From the NCBI RefSeq assembly GCF_000294775.2, contig NZ_CP015506.1, forward strand, positions 781,501-845,500: a stretch of DNA of 64,000 nt, in the 5' to 3' direction. This DNA comes from Cytobacillus oceanisediminis 2691 (GTDB lineage Bacteria > Bacillota > Bacilli > Bacillales > Cytobacillaceae). The translations under genes were made by a program, and so were the position numbers. Within the stretch, counting starts at the first letter, position 1. Each line of letters starts with the position of its first letter. Shown here piece by piece: positions 8,601 to 16,330 of this stretch. Under the pieces are notes generated by a model, which saw only the letters and a program-made list of their open reading frames with translations, was not told the DNA's origin and did not search any database.

Positions 8601-9359
8601 ATGAAAAAAAGTAAAAAAGCCTTAGTAGCACTTGCAGTAACTTTAGGACTTTCACTTTCGTTCTCACCTTCAAGCTTTGCTAAATCCTCAGAGATCAGTA
8701 CTTACCTCAAAGAAATAGTTAAACTTCAGCCAGGTACCACAGAAAAAGAAATTCTTGAATCTGTCACTGAGTATGCCAAATCTCAAAAACTATCAAAAGA
8801 TGAGGTTATAAAAATGGTCCACTCCGAGCTGATACGAGATAAAGAAGAAGGCGACAAAGTTGCCAAGGAAAATGGCAACGACAAAGAGAATATTGTCATT
8901 TTTGGAGGATCTGCTGGCTCTTATACTCTGCCGATGAGTAGTAAAGGAAACATCTATTATACAGATTCCTATACAGCTTATTATAACCATGGGCATGTTG
9001 GTATGTATTCTACTTCCGATAAAATTGTAGAGGCAGTTCCGGGTGATGGAGTTCGGCAGATTAAATATAATGGACGTAATGTTGAAAAAAACAGCATTAT
9101 TCAAAAAGTTAATGTAACCTCCACCCAAAAAAGCAATGCAGCGGATTGGGCGGTTAGCCAGGTAGGAGACTCTTATTCTTTTAACTTTGCAACAAATAGG
9201 TTAACAGGCCATGATGGAGACAAAAACTGCTCAAAGCTGCTTTGGTCCGCGTTTACACTTAAAGCAAACATAGATATTGACAACAATGGTGGTCTTGGAG
9301 TATATCCGCGCGATATTACTGCCTCATCCTACACTAGTACGATTGCTACAATCAATTAA
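8601..9359 (+). CDS. Secreted permuted papain-fold (YiiX-like) hydrolase
   Basis: A 252-residue exported protein. A lysine-rich signal peptide with cleavage near SSFAKS spans about residues 1-28. Residues 30-100 form a charged helical segment that may be a prodomain. The C-terminal domain carries the circularly permuted NlpC/P60 (YiiX/YycO-like) pattern: histidine first in HGHVGMY (H132), followed by the region DKIVEAVPGDGV, and the cysteine later in DKNCSKLLWSAF (C210). Members are thought to be cysteine amidases or peptidases acting on cell wall or lipid-linked substrates; the substrate is unknown here. The start follows AAAAAGGAGG by a normal distance. It is monocistronic with a terminator right after it. 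Confidence 0.8.
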   Translation: MKKSKKALVALAVTLGLSLSFSPSSFAKSSEISTYLKEIVKLQPGTTEKEILESVTEYAKSQKLSKDEVIKMVHSELIRDKEEGDKVAKENGNDKENIVIFGGSAGSYTLPMSSKGNIYYTDSYTAYYNHGHVGMYSTSDKIVEAVPGDGVRQIKYNGRNVEKNSIIQKVNVTSTQKSNAADWAVSQVGDSYSFNFATNRLTGHDGDKNCSKLLWSAFTLKANIDIDNNGGLGVYPRDITASSYTSTIATIN

Positions 9360-9367
9360 AGAACCGT

Positions 9368-9405
9368 AATACACTTATGGATAGGATATTCATAAGTGTA
9401 TTTCT
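9368..9405 (+). terminator. Intrinsic terminator
   Basis: A perfect 12-bp stem, AATACACTTATG (9368-9379) and its complement (9391-9402), then TTCTTG. It lies 8 bases after the YiiX-like gene. Confidence 0.7.
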
Positions 9406-9436
9406 TGTTCTTACTATAAAGTGAGAAGGGATTATT

Positions 9437-10597
9437 ATGAGGAAAAGTTGGATGGTACTTGCAGGGTGCCTTTTTGTACTAACGCTGTTGATCGGTTTGT
9501 TCTTCGCTTTTTCTGACTCTTTTGGGCAGACAAGCGAAAACGATATGGATCAGAAGGATTTTCTAGAAGATAAGAAAGCTGCTGTGTATTTCTCGACTAC
9601 TGCTGATCAGGATATGGATGGCAAGGGGAAAAGTTTTGCCGTGTTTTTCGATAAGATGGGAACCCCAAATACTTTTGAGATGAAGGGGCTTGAACTGGGT
9701 AGCATTGGTGTGAAAGATGGGAAAGTCCTTCTAGAAGACAAAGAGAATTTTTATAGTATTGCTAATGGCTTTAGGAAGATTCGGAAAGAGGAATATCAGC
9801 ATACAGGAGACCATATTGGCTATCTAGACCAAAAGAATGGTTTCTATGCTCTTTATAATTCCGGTTATGATAAAGAGTCAGGCGGATACCGCTCTGATTA
9901 TTACTGGGAAGAGGATGGAGAGTTTAAAAAAGGTGTTATTCCATTTTTTATAGAAGCATCTGTTATGCATAAAGGTACTCTTTATACACTCTCATCTTCA
10001 GAAGATGAAAAAACGTATAAGATCAGCGAGGTGAAAATTGGAGAAGAAACGCCTCCAAAGACACTTTTTGAGATAAAAAAGAATGAGAATAGTACAACTT
10101 TCGGCCAGCTACAGGCAGATGAGAAAAATCTGTATTTCATCAGACAGACAGGAAATATAACTGAAATGGTGAAAGTTGACCGAAAGACAGGGGAGAAAAC
10201 CTTTACAAAAGTAGCTTCCTATTCCAACGATGAGGAAACCCTGTATAAACAGACACCTTTTAGCTTTAAACGATGCGTTTTTCTTCATAATGAAGATCTT
10301 TATTTTATAGACGGTTTTGGTGATGTATATCGAATTCAAACAGGGTCTGGAGAAAGCGTTAAAGTCTTTTCTCTATCGGAAGATAGTATGGCAGGAAGCT
10401 TAGAAACTTTTTATCGGGACGGCAATCTTTATGTTTTTTCTATTAATCATGAAGATAACTCTGCTAAAATTGAGCAGTACAGTCTTCCTGAAGGAAGGAA
10501 ATCAGGAGAAATGCTGATAAAGCATTTTCCAGAGCTGAATACTTTTAATAAAAAGGTGTATCTGTATGATTTTGTTATGTTACAAGACCTGAAATGA
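9437..10597 (+). CDS. Membrane-anchored protein, probable beta-propeller
   Basis: A 386-residue protein with one N-terminal hydrophobic segment (WMVLAGCLFVLTLLIGLFFAF) that is either an uncleaved anchor or a signal sequence; the LAGC there is a weak lipobox match placed early in the segment. The rest is outside the cell and shows repeated short strands with aromatic pairs such as KGTLYTLSS, EKNLYFIRQ, NEDLYFIDG and DGNLYVFSI spaced along the chain, suggesting a beta-propeller. I do not recognise a named family or an enzymatic motif. The ATG follows GAGAAGGGA. It stands alone and its own stop codon lies between the arms of its terminator. Confidence 0.7.
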   Translation: MRKSWMVLAGCLFVLTLLIGLFFAFSDSFGQTSENDMDQKDFLEDKKAAVYFSTTADQDMDGKGKSFAVFFDKMGTPNTFEMKGLELGSIGVKDGKVLLEDKENFYSIANGFRKIRKEEYQHTGDHIGYLDQKNGFYALYNSGYDKESGGYRSDYYWEEDGEFKKGVIPFFIEASVMHKGTLYTLSSSEDEKTYKISEVKIGEETPPKTLFEIKKNENSTTFGQLQADEKNLYFIRQTGNITEMVKVDRKTGEKTFTKVASYSNDEETLYKQTPFSFKRCVFLHNEDLYFIDGFGDVYRIQTGSGESVKVFSLSEDSMAGSLETFYRDGNLYVFSINHEDNSAKIEQYSLPEGRKSGEMLIKHFPELNTFNKKVYLYDFVMLQDLK

Positions 10598-10616
10598 ACC
10601 GGTTTCAGGTCTTCTG
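10585..10616 (+). terminator. Terminator overlapping the stop codon
   Basis: A perfect 10-bp stem AGACCTGAAA (10585-10594) and TTTCAGGTCT (10603-10612), with the TGA stop at 10595-10597 in the loop. The following T-run is weak (TCTGTT). Confidence 0.6.
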
Positions 10617-10807
10617 TTAAATTAATTGTTTATCAAAGTAAGTTTAAGTAAAATAGGAGACTAATGAATTTTTAATAAGAAAAAACATTGCCAGCAATAA
10701 GAAGGACTTTCTTAAGTGGAATTTATTATTCTCAGGCAGTCTAAAAAATTATAAAGAAGTTTTATAAGCTAGCGGGCTTTTATTATGTTAATCCTATATT
10801 ATTCTTT

Positions 10808-10969
10808 TCAGTTTTTCATCTCTACACTTTCCATAATCCTTTTTCCAAATACGTCCTTAGATTCTTCATCAATTATTTTATAAACACTGTATACGTACAA
10901 TATTCTTCTTACTTCCTCTGGGGAATATTGGTCTTTGATATCTTCGATTAATTTATTCCAATTTTCCAT
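10808..10969 (-). CDS. Small acidic hypothetical protein (53 aa)
   Basis: A 53-residue frame on the minus strand starting MENWNKLIEDIKDQYSPEEV and ending ESVEMKN. It begins at an ATG preceded by AGAGGAG at a usable spacing. The composition (helical, charged, no membrane segment) and the good ribosome site support a real gene, although I do not recognise the family. There is no partner gene close on the same strand. Confidence 0.5.
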   Translation of the reverse strand: MENWNKLIEDIKDQYSPEEVRRILYVYSVYKIIDEESKDVFGKRIMESVEMKN

Positions 10970-11144
10970 CCTGACAGCTCCTCTTTAAAGATTTACTATA
11001 TATTAATAGACTAAATCTAATTTCCAGAAAATACAACATACTTTAAATTTATATTGATACCCAGTTTCACATAGTTATCAAACAGTGAAAAATTGCGCTT
11101 ATTAAAAAATTTATTTAATTCATTCGAGTCAGCATCGCCTTGCG

Positions 11145-11234
11145 CCTAAAAAACATCTTAAGAAAGAAATGGTTATTGTTGAGCATGATCAGGCATTTCA
11201 ACAAACAGTTGCTACAAAAATAATATCTATGTAG
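11145..11234 (+). pseudogene. ABC-F ATPase C-terminal remnant
   Basis: The frame ending at 11234 reads KKEMVIVEHDQAFQQTVATKIISM before the stop. VEHDQAFQQTVATKIISM is the H-loop end of an ABC-F type ATPase of the Vga/Lsa/Msr kind, which protects ribosomes from antibiotics. Only about 30 codons survive; upstream sequence is unrelated or scrambled. A strong terminator sits 30 bases later, so the 3' end of the original gene appears to have been kept while the rest was deleted. Confidence 0.6.
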
Positions 11235-11264
11235 AAAATATGGAGAAATTCTTTCTTTTTTTAA

Positions 11265-11297
11265 GACCGGCTGTAATTGCAGCCGGTCCTTTTTTAT
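11265..11297 (+). terminator. Strong intrinsic terminator left from ABC-F gene
   Basis: A 9-bp GC-rich stem GACCGGCTG / CAGCCGGTC with loop TAATTG (11274-11279), followed by CTTTTTTTA. It has no intact upstream gene within 250 bases on the plus strand. Confidence 0.85.
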
Positions 11298-11449
11298 TCA
11301 GTAATGGAATTAAACAATGGGAAAGCAGACAATTAAACTAAATTTTATGTTACAGGACAAACATAGGTGAACAAGGATTTTCTATATATTTGATGAATTA
11401 AATCTACATAACCATTTTAATATTGATAGTGGTTAGGGAGGCAGCGAAA

Positions 11450-11748
11450 ATGAAAACAAGACTATTACATGTTCGAGCAAATGTTAAAGAGTTAAGCAGA
11501 GCTTTGGAGTGGTATAAAGATGTTTTAGGCTTTTCTGTTGGAGACTCCTGGCCCCGGGAAATCCAAATATATACATTTTGAGCATGAAGGAGAAGCAATG
11601 TTTGCAATAATGGAACACTAGATTTAGATGGCAATGAAATAGGTTTTGTAGACAAGATGAAGTCTATAAGACAAGTAAAGAAGAATTGGAGAAAATTCAT
11701 TGAAGCAGTGAAATACCAATTAAATGGGATCACTTACAAAGTAAATGA
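11450..11748 (+). pseudogene. VOC/glyoxalase-fold protein, frameshifted
   Basis: The start reads MKTRLLHVRANVKELSRALE and continues WYKDVLGFSVGDSWP, the usual opening strand and helix of a vicinal-oxygen-chelate (glyoxalase/bleomycin-resistance) protein, after a ribosome site AGGGAGG. A frameshift near 11570 leads to a stop at 11579; the next frame continues HFEHEGEAMFAIME, then LDLDGNEIGFVD with further disruption. Later pieces such as EIPIKWDHLQSK are also out of frame. At least two indels and an in-frame stop make it non-functional unless the bases are sequencing errors. Confidence 0.7.
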
Positions 11749-11779
11749 ATTATATTACATTTATATCAAGGAGGAACAA

Positions 11780-12251
11780 ATGGAGGAGTTAATTGAAGAG
11801 TACAGTTAAGGACATAAGATGTTAAGAGGATCCATTAGAGAGTTGTCTGGGGAAGAGATTAGGTTCAAGCCAGGAAAGGATAAATGGAGTATACACCAAA
11901 TTATTATTCATATAACAGATTCTGAATTGGTGTCTACACATAGACTGAAAAAAGTTATGTCAGAACCTGAACCGCTTTTAACATCGCCTGACCAAGACGC
12001 TTTGGTGAATTCATTGAATTATGATCAATTAGACCGTGAACAATACCTTCTTCTGTTTAAAATGCTTCTCTCCAGTATGCTTCCTATCCTCCATAATTTG
12101 AAAGCTGAACAACTTGAAAGAGTTGGAGTGTATGCTGATGCTTTGCGATTTACATTCAAAGAATTACTGGAACTCCGAGTCGAACCATATACAAGGACAT
12201 ATCGGTCAAATTGAAAGAGTAAAAAAGGCTTTTAGGGAGAAGCACGGTTAA
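11780..12251 (+). pseudogene. DinB family protein 1, nonsense and frameshift
   Basis: The gene begins at the ATG at 11780, 6 bases after AAGGAGG: MEELIEEYS, then TAA at 11807, then GHKMLRGSIRELSGEEIRFK. The DinB body follows (KPGKDKWSIHQIIIHITDSE with the first metal histidine), then near 12175 the frame shifts and the end continues NHIQGHIGQIERVKKAFREK with the expected HxxGH-type histidines. So one nonsense codon and one indel separate three parts of an otherwise well-preserved DinB-like metal-binding fold. A shorter product from 11819 could be made but would lack the final histidine helix. Confidence 0.75.
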
Positions 12252-12307
12252 AGAACAAGTGCTAAAGATTCAACTGGCAATCGAGGAGTTTTTTTCTGTT
12301 GAGCATA

Positions 12308-12318
12308 GGGCAGGTTAG
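12308..12318 (+). repeat. GCAGGTTAG tag copy
   Basis: GGGCAGGTTAG on the plus strand, 57 bases after the stop of DinB pseudogene 1. It is one of about ten copies of a short dispersed motif between 12.3 and 24.3 kb; see the finding on the tagged mini-gene region. Confidence 0.6.
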
Positions 12319-12453
12319 CAGGAGAAAAGCATAGATAATTGAAATACAAAAACAGAAACTGTTCACTAATAAAGGTGTTTAAAAAACATCAGGCAATTTA
12401 CCTTAGAAAATCAATTGAAAATAAAGCATGATCGAAAAAAGGAGGGGTTTAAA

Positions 12454-12965
12454 ATGACGCATCCCGTATTAAAAATGTACGATTACCACGTATGGGCAAA
12501 TGGAGTTATAATTGACCGTTTAAAAGAACTTCCCAAGACATTTATCATAAGGAAATTCAAACAGGTTTTTCTTCAATATCAAAGGTGCTGACTCACATTT
12601 ATACCACAGATTACACATGGTTCAATATTATCTCAGGAGAAAATATGAAAGAAGCATTGGCGTATGCAGAACAATTAAAAGAGCAGGTAGAAACAAAAAG
12701 TATTGAAGAAATGAAAAAGACCATTTTAGAGTTATCTGAACGTTACAAAGAACTTTTGAACAGCCAGGAAAATATTGAAAAGGTGATAGTGGTTGATAAC
12801 CCCTATGCTGGATTACTTGAAACTTCTGTTTCTGAAACGGTGCTGCATGTTGTTACTCACGGATCCTATCATCGTGGCAATATAGCTACCATGTTACGGC
12901 AAATGGGACACACCTCCGTGATGCAGGATTATGGACTTTACCTATTCATGCCCGAGACTTCATGA
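12454..12965 (+). pseudogene. DinB family protein 2, frameshifted
   Basis: After AAGGAGGGG the ATG at 12454 opens MTHPVLKMYDYHVWANGVII, a classic DinB start with the first histidine and HVWAN motif. A one-base indel near 12537 ends that frame; the plus-two frame then runs intact as DIYHKEIQTGFSSISKVLTH, through the helical core (TTDYTWFNIISG) to the metal motif LHVVTHGSYHRGNIATMLRQ and ends at 12965. DinB proteins of Bacillus are four-helix, metal-binding proteins linked to thiol transfer, stress or resistance. The following bases are directly a HAD fragment, with no usual 3' region, so this end may be a recombination joint. Confidence 0.78.
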
Positions 12966-13319
12966 TGAAGATATATTCTTGTTGTGTTTGTTTGCAAATG
13001 ATGAAACAGTTGAGAAGTATGAACTAAAGATTCCACATCTAACATTTAAAAGATGGCATCCTTATGTGTTAAATGTTTTGCATGAGGATGTTTCAAAGTC
13101 TTTAGCTATTATGAAAACTTTAGATTTCTTTGAAATCGATAAATCGGAAGCTATCGTTTTTGTGATGGTGAAAACGATATTGATATGTTGGAATTGGCGG
13201 GGTTAGATATAGCAATGAGGAATGGAAACGAAAATTTGAAAAAGGCTGCCGATTTTGTCACTAAACAATCAAGTGAAGATGGAATTGGCTATGTATTAAA
13301 AAAGTATGGAATTATTTAA
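12966..13319 (+). pseudogene. Cof-type HAD phosphatase, C-terminal remnant
   Basis: This stretch carries the C-terminal third of a Cof-type HAD phosphatase: DEDIFLLCLFANDETVEKYE, then PHLTFKRWHPYVLNVLHED, then SEAIVF. After a frameshift near 13160 it reads DGENDIDMLELAGLDIAMRN and ends with NLKKAADFVTKQSSEDG and YVLKKYGII. The GEND-IDML region is the HAD motif IV. The catalytic DxDGT motif I and the cap domain are missing, so it cannot be an active phosphatase. It touches the DinB 2 pseudogene on its left. Confidence 0.8.
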
Positions 13320-13338
13320 TTATTAAGCCCTGGACCGG

Positions 13339-13376
13339 ACAGCGATCGTTCAATTTAGAATATCGCTGTTTTTCTT
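13339..13376 (+). terminator. Intrinsic terminator after HAD remnant
   Basis: An 8-bp stem ACAGCGAT / ATCGCTGT (13339-13346 and 13362-13369) with a 15-base loop, then TTTTTCTT. A diverged tag copy (GGGGTTTGTTTAAGAAGG, 13388-13405) follows. Confidence 0.6.
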
Positions 13377-13462
13377 ATTAGGCAAAAGGGGTTTGTTTAA
13401 GAAGGTATATGTTTTTACTAATAGTGCTATCTAAACCAATAGATAGAGGTGAAGAGGATAAT

Positions 13463-13875
13463 ATGGTAAGAGTTGATGTCGTTTACGCCCTTAAATTTAC
13501 AACAAAGATAGTGAACAAATTTTAATGGTTAATAATAAAGGACAAGGTTGGTCACTTCCTGGTGGTGCAGTTGAAAAAAATGAAAGCTTAGAACAAGCTG
13601 TTGTTCGTGAAGTCGAAGAGGAGACAGGACTAACTATTAAGGCAGGAAATGTTTTAGCAGTTAATGAAGCATTTTTTCAGGAGAAAGGTCATCACGCTTT
13701 ATTTATTACATTTGAAGCAAATATATTGGAGGGAGAATGTGAATTTAGATATGAAGAGGAAATCACAGAAATAAAATGGGTTGATTTACAAAGGGCAAAT
13801 AAATTAATGCCCTACTTTCCAAACGGTGTAGAAGGTCTGCTTAAATCGTCTTCTGCCTACACTATTCAATCATAG
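13463..13875 (+). pseudogene. Nudix hydrolase, frameshifted near the start
   Basis: The ATG at 13463 follows GGTGAAGAGG and reads MVRVDVVYAL; an indel near 13490 breaks the frame, and the correct continuation is IYNKDSEQILMVNNKGQGWS. From there the Nudix domain is intact: the box GGAVEKNESLEQAVVREVEE followed by ETGL, with the metal-binding REVEEE glutamates. A shortened protein from ATG 13525 (116 residues) would still contain the full Nudix box but lack the first beta strand. Such enzymes hydrolyse nucleoside diphosphates linked to other groups; the substrate is not predictable here. A tag copy lies 79 bases after the stop. Confidence 0.72.
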
Positions 13876-13953
13876 TCACTTGATTTTCTTTGCAAAAGGG
13901 TGTTTTGGCTAGGCTCAGCAGCATACGGGGCCGCTTGTTTTCTTAAATAAACA

Positions 13954-13964
13954 GGGCAGGTTTG
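13954..13964 (+). repeat. GCAGGTTTG tag copy
   Basis: GGGCAGGTTTG on the plus strand, 79 bases after the Nudix stop, continuing TTTAAGAAGC, which matches the copy at 13388 over its second half. Confidence 0.5.
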
Positions 13965-14003
13965 TTTAAGAAGCATTGTGTTATATTAGGTGAAATTTTT
14001 AAT

Positions 14004-14075
14004 GAGGTGAAAGAAATGATTAGAAGGAGAAAGATAGCCTCCTGAATTAGATGCTGTTTTAATTTTAGGAGGCTA
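14004..14075 (+). promoter_or_regulatory. Possible leader peptide with SD-masking hairpin
   Basis: GAGGTGA (14004-14010) precedes an ATG at 14016 that encodes a nine-codon peptide, MIRRRKIAS, ending at 14045. The end of this mini-ORF contains TAGCCTCCT (14035-14043), which pairs perfectly with AGGAGGCTA (14067-14075). This layout recalls translational attenuators of cat and erm genes. However, the masked AGGAGG is 25 bases from the methyltransferase start, too far to be its direct site. Another frame here reads PPELDAVLILGG, so the region may simply be a remnant of a DUF218-like gene. Confidence 0.3.
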
Positions 14076-14100
14076 ACGAATATTTTAGGAGTTGTATAAA

Positions 14101-14832
14101 TTGAAGCAAAACAAGTATGATGATGTGAATTTCTTTTCTGAATATAAAAAAATGGCACGTTCAGTCAAAGGACTTGAAGCTGCTGGAGAATGGCATGTAT
14201 TAAAAGAACTTTTACCCGAGCTCCGAAACAAAAGTGTACTAGATTTGGGATGCGGTTTCGGTTGGCATTGCCGTTATGCTCGTGAACAGCAGGCAAGGTC
14301 TGTTATTGGAGTAGATATATCTGAAAAAATGCTTGACCAAGCTCGTGAAATGACTCATGATTCCTTCATTTCATACATTAAAATGCCAATTGAAGACATT
14401 GATTTTTCAGACTCTCCATTTGATGTTGTCATCAGCTCATTGGCTTTTCATTATATTAAGTCCTTTGAAGCAATTTGTAAGAAGGTCTATGATTGTTTAA
14501 AGCCTGGAGGTTCTTTTGTCTTTTCAGTTGAACATCCAATCTTCACTTCTCGGAACGAACAAGATTGGCATCATGATGACAAAGGGTATCGTTTGCATTG
14601 GGCAGTTGACAATTACCAATTGGAAGGATTACGTGAAACAACATTTCTAACTGAAAACGTTATAAAATACCATCGCACATTTTCAACTTATATCAATGCC
14701 TTAGTTAATGCTGGATTTAATATAAGGACAATTAAGGAACCTATTCCCTCTGAGGAAATGTTAATCAGTATTCCTGAAATGAAAGATGAACTCCGTAGAC
14801 CTATGTTCTTAATTATCTCAGCAGAAAAGTAA
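14101..14832 (+). CDS. Class I SAM-dependent methyltransferase
   Basis: A 243-residue Rossmann-fold methyltransferase. Motif I is SVLDLGCGFGWHCRYAREQ, the motif II acidic residue is in VIGVDISEKML, motif III-like FDVVISSLAFHYI and the post-motif KPGGSFVFSVEHPIF are in order, which places it in the Methyltransf_11/25 group of small-molecule or unassigned methylases. It has no rRNA methylase motif that I can recognise. The start is a TTG at 14101, nine bases after AGGAG; a TTG at 14092 touches that site and is less likely. A terminator and a tag copy follow, as with its neighbours. Confidence 0.85.
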   Translation: MKQNKYDDVNFFSEYKKMARSVKGLEAAGEWHVLKELLPELRNKSVLDLGCGFGWHCRYAREQQARSVIGVDISEKMLDQAREMTHDSFISYIKMPIEDIDFSDSPFDVVISSLAFHYIKSFEAICKKVYDCLKPGGSFVFSVEHPIFTSRNEQDWHHDDKGYRLHWAVDNYQLEGLRETTFLTENVIKYHRTFSTYINALVNAGFNIRTIKEPIPSEEMLISIPEMKDELRRPMFLIISAEK

Positions 14833-14838
14833 TTGTTT

Positions 14839-14871
14839 AAACGTTCCTGCGCAAATGCAGGACGTTTTTCT
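14839..14871 (+). terminator. Intrinsic terminator of methyltransferase
   Basis: Stem AAACGT-CCTGC / GCAGG-ACGTTT with one bulged T and loop GCAAAT (14851-14856), followed by TTTCTTATTT. Confidence 0.8.
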
Positions 14872-14886
14872 TATTTAACAGGCGAT

Positions 14887-14895
14887 GCAGGTTAG
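14887..14895 (+). repeat. GCAGGTTAG tag copy
   Basis: GCAGGTTAG continuing TTAAAGCAG, 54 bases after the methyltransferase stop and just after its terminator. Confidence 0.55.
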
Positions 14896-14985
14896 TTAAA
14901 GCAGTATTTTCCAAAATACAGGAATTCCTTTAATTAATACAGAATAATTTATTAAAAATTACAGGTATTTCGGAGGAATTATTTT

Positions 14986-15156
14986 ATGTTTTTACAAGCA
15001 GTTTTTATGGATAGGGATGGAACTATCGGTGGAAGTGGCAGTGTTATTTATCCAGGAGACTTTAAATTGTTTTCCGATGTTGCAGAGTCAATACAGCAAT
15101 TGAAAAAATCCGGGGTTTTAATTTGTTCTTTTACTAATCAATCTGGTAATTCATTT
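14986..15156 (+). pseudogene. HAD (HisB-type) phosphatase truncated by repeat array
   Basis: After CGGAGG the ATG at 14986 encodes MFLQAVFMDRDGTIGGSGSV, with the HAD motif I DRDGT, then YPGDFKLFSDVAESIQQL and the motif II region LICSFTNQSG. This is the N-terminal third of a HisB/GmhB-type HAD phosphatase. At TNQSG, just where the family continues with a glycine-rich loop, homology stops; about ten further foreign codons run into a 52-bp tandem repeat array and end at 15180. Motifs III and IV are absent, and no matching 3' part appears on the far side of the array within the window. It must be inactive. Confidence 0.8.
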
Positions 15157-15950
15157 CGATTAACTACCATTTTCCTTTGACCTTCGTCCTTTTGGTCGTT
15201 AAACCTCCCGATTAACTATCATTTTCCCTCGACCCATGTTATTTTCGTCGTTAAACCTCTCGATTAACTACATTTTCCTTTGGCCCTCGTCCTTTTGGTC
15301 GTTAAACCTCCCGATTAACTATCATTTTCCCTCGACCCATGTTATTTTGGTCGTTAAACATCCCGATTAACTACCATTTTTCCTGGCTCCATGTCATTTT
15401 CGTCGTTAAACATCTCGATTAACTACCATTTTTCCTCGACCCATGTTATTTTCGTCGTTAAACATCCCGATTAACTACCATTTTCCTTTGGCCCTCGTCC
15501 TTTTGGTCGTTAAACCTCTCGATTAACTACCATTTTCCTTTGACCTTCGTCCTTTTGGTCGTTAAACATCCCGATTAACAACCATTTTCCCTGGACCCAT
15601 GTTATTTTCGTCGTTAAACCTCTCGATTAACTACCATTTTCCCTGGACCTTCGTCCTTTTGGTCGTTAAACCTCCCGATTAACAACCATTTTCCCTGGAC
15701 CCATGTTATTTTCGTCGTTAAACATCCCGATTAACTACCATTTTCCCTGGACCCATGTCATTTTCGTCGTTATTCCTCTCGATTAACTACCATTTTCCTT
15801 TGACCCTCGTCCTTTTGGTCGTTAAACATCCCGATTAACTACCATTTTCCCTGGCTCCATGTTATTCTCGTCGTTATTCCTCTCGATTAACTACATTTTC
15901 CCCTCGATCCCCGTCCTTTTCGTCGTAATACATCCCGATTAACTATGATT
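15157..15950. repeat. Tandem array, about 15 units of 52 bp
   Basis: Fifteen near-identical units of 51-52 bp plus a partial sixteenth, each opening CGATTAACTACCATTTTCC and closing TTTTSGTCGTTAAACMTCY. Two sub-types differ in the middle: type A has GACCTTCGTCCTTTTGGTC, type B has CGACCCATGTTATTTTCGTC. Units run A, B, A, B, B, B, A, A, B, A, B, B, A, B, A. In both types the middle can form a short stem (GACC/GGTC or CGAC/GTCG), and the unit junction has GTTAA facing TTAAC. The period is not a multiple of three and no coding frame spans it. There are no unique spacers. Confidence 0.95.
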
Positions 15951-15995
15951 GCTGCTGGTTAAAAAGGGGCAAGTAGTTAAAGAAGGCTTAGTTTC

Positions 15996-16133
15996 CTAAG
16001 CCTTCTTCAGTTCATCGATTTTATCTTGAATTGTAAAATGGTGATATATTGTTAAAGCAATAATTGTGATACTAAGAGCACTAGATAAAATTGTACTTCC
16101 AATAAGCAGTCGGTTAGTTCTTGAATTAGCCAT
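15996..16133 (-). CDS. Small single-pass membrane protein (45 aa)
   Basis: A 45-residue minus-strand frame beginning MANSRTNRLLIGSTILSSAL and continuing through one hydrophobic helix to a charged tail QDKIDELKKA. The ATG at 16133 follows GTGGTGA. The C-terminal AAG GCT TAG lies in one arm of a perfect 12-bp hairpin (15980-15991 with 15996-16007, loop TTTC), which would end the transcript right at the stop. The topology is typical of tiny Bacillus membrane proteins; no family is recognised. Confidence 0.6.
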   Translation of the reverse strand: MANSRTNRLLIGSTILSSALSITIIALTIYHHFTIQDKIDELKKA

Positions 16134-16330
16134 TCGGATTCACCACTTTTTTTCTTAGTTTAATTAGCAGGTATAAAAATTATGTACTTTACTTTTTAAG
16201 TTAATTAAAAATACGAGGCAATTAATGATTGGAAATCCCAAACTTCTGGGGTGCAGCCATGAAAAAAGAGGAGGTAATTTAAGTATGAGAGAGAATGTTA
16301 ATATGAGTATAAATTGAGAGGAGTCTGAAA

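Noticed and set aside
15157..15950. CRISPR array
   Set aside because: The units are tandem with no unique spacers; the variable middle has only two main forms, and no cas genes are near.
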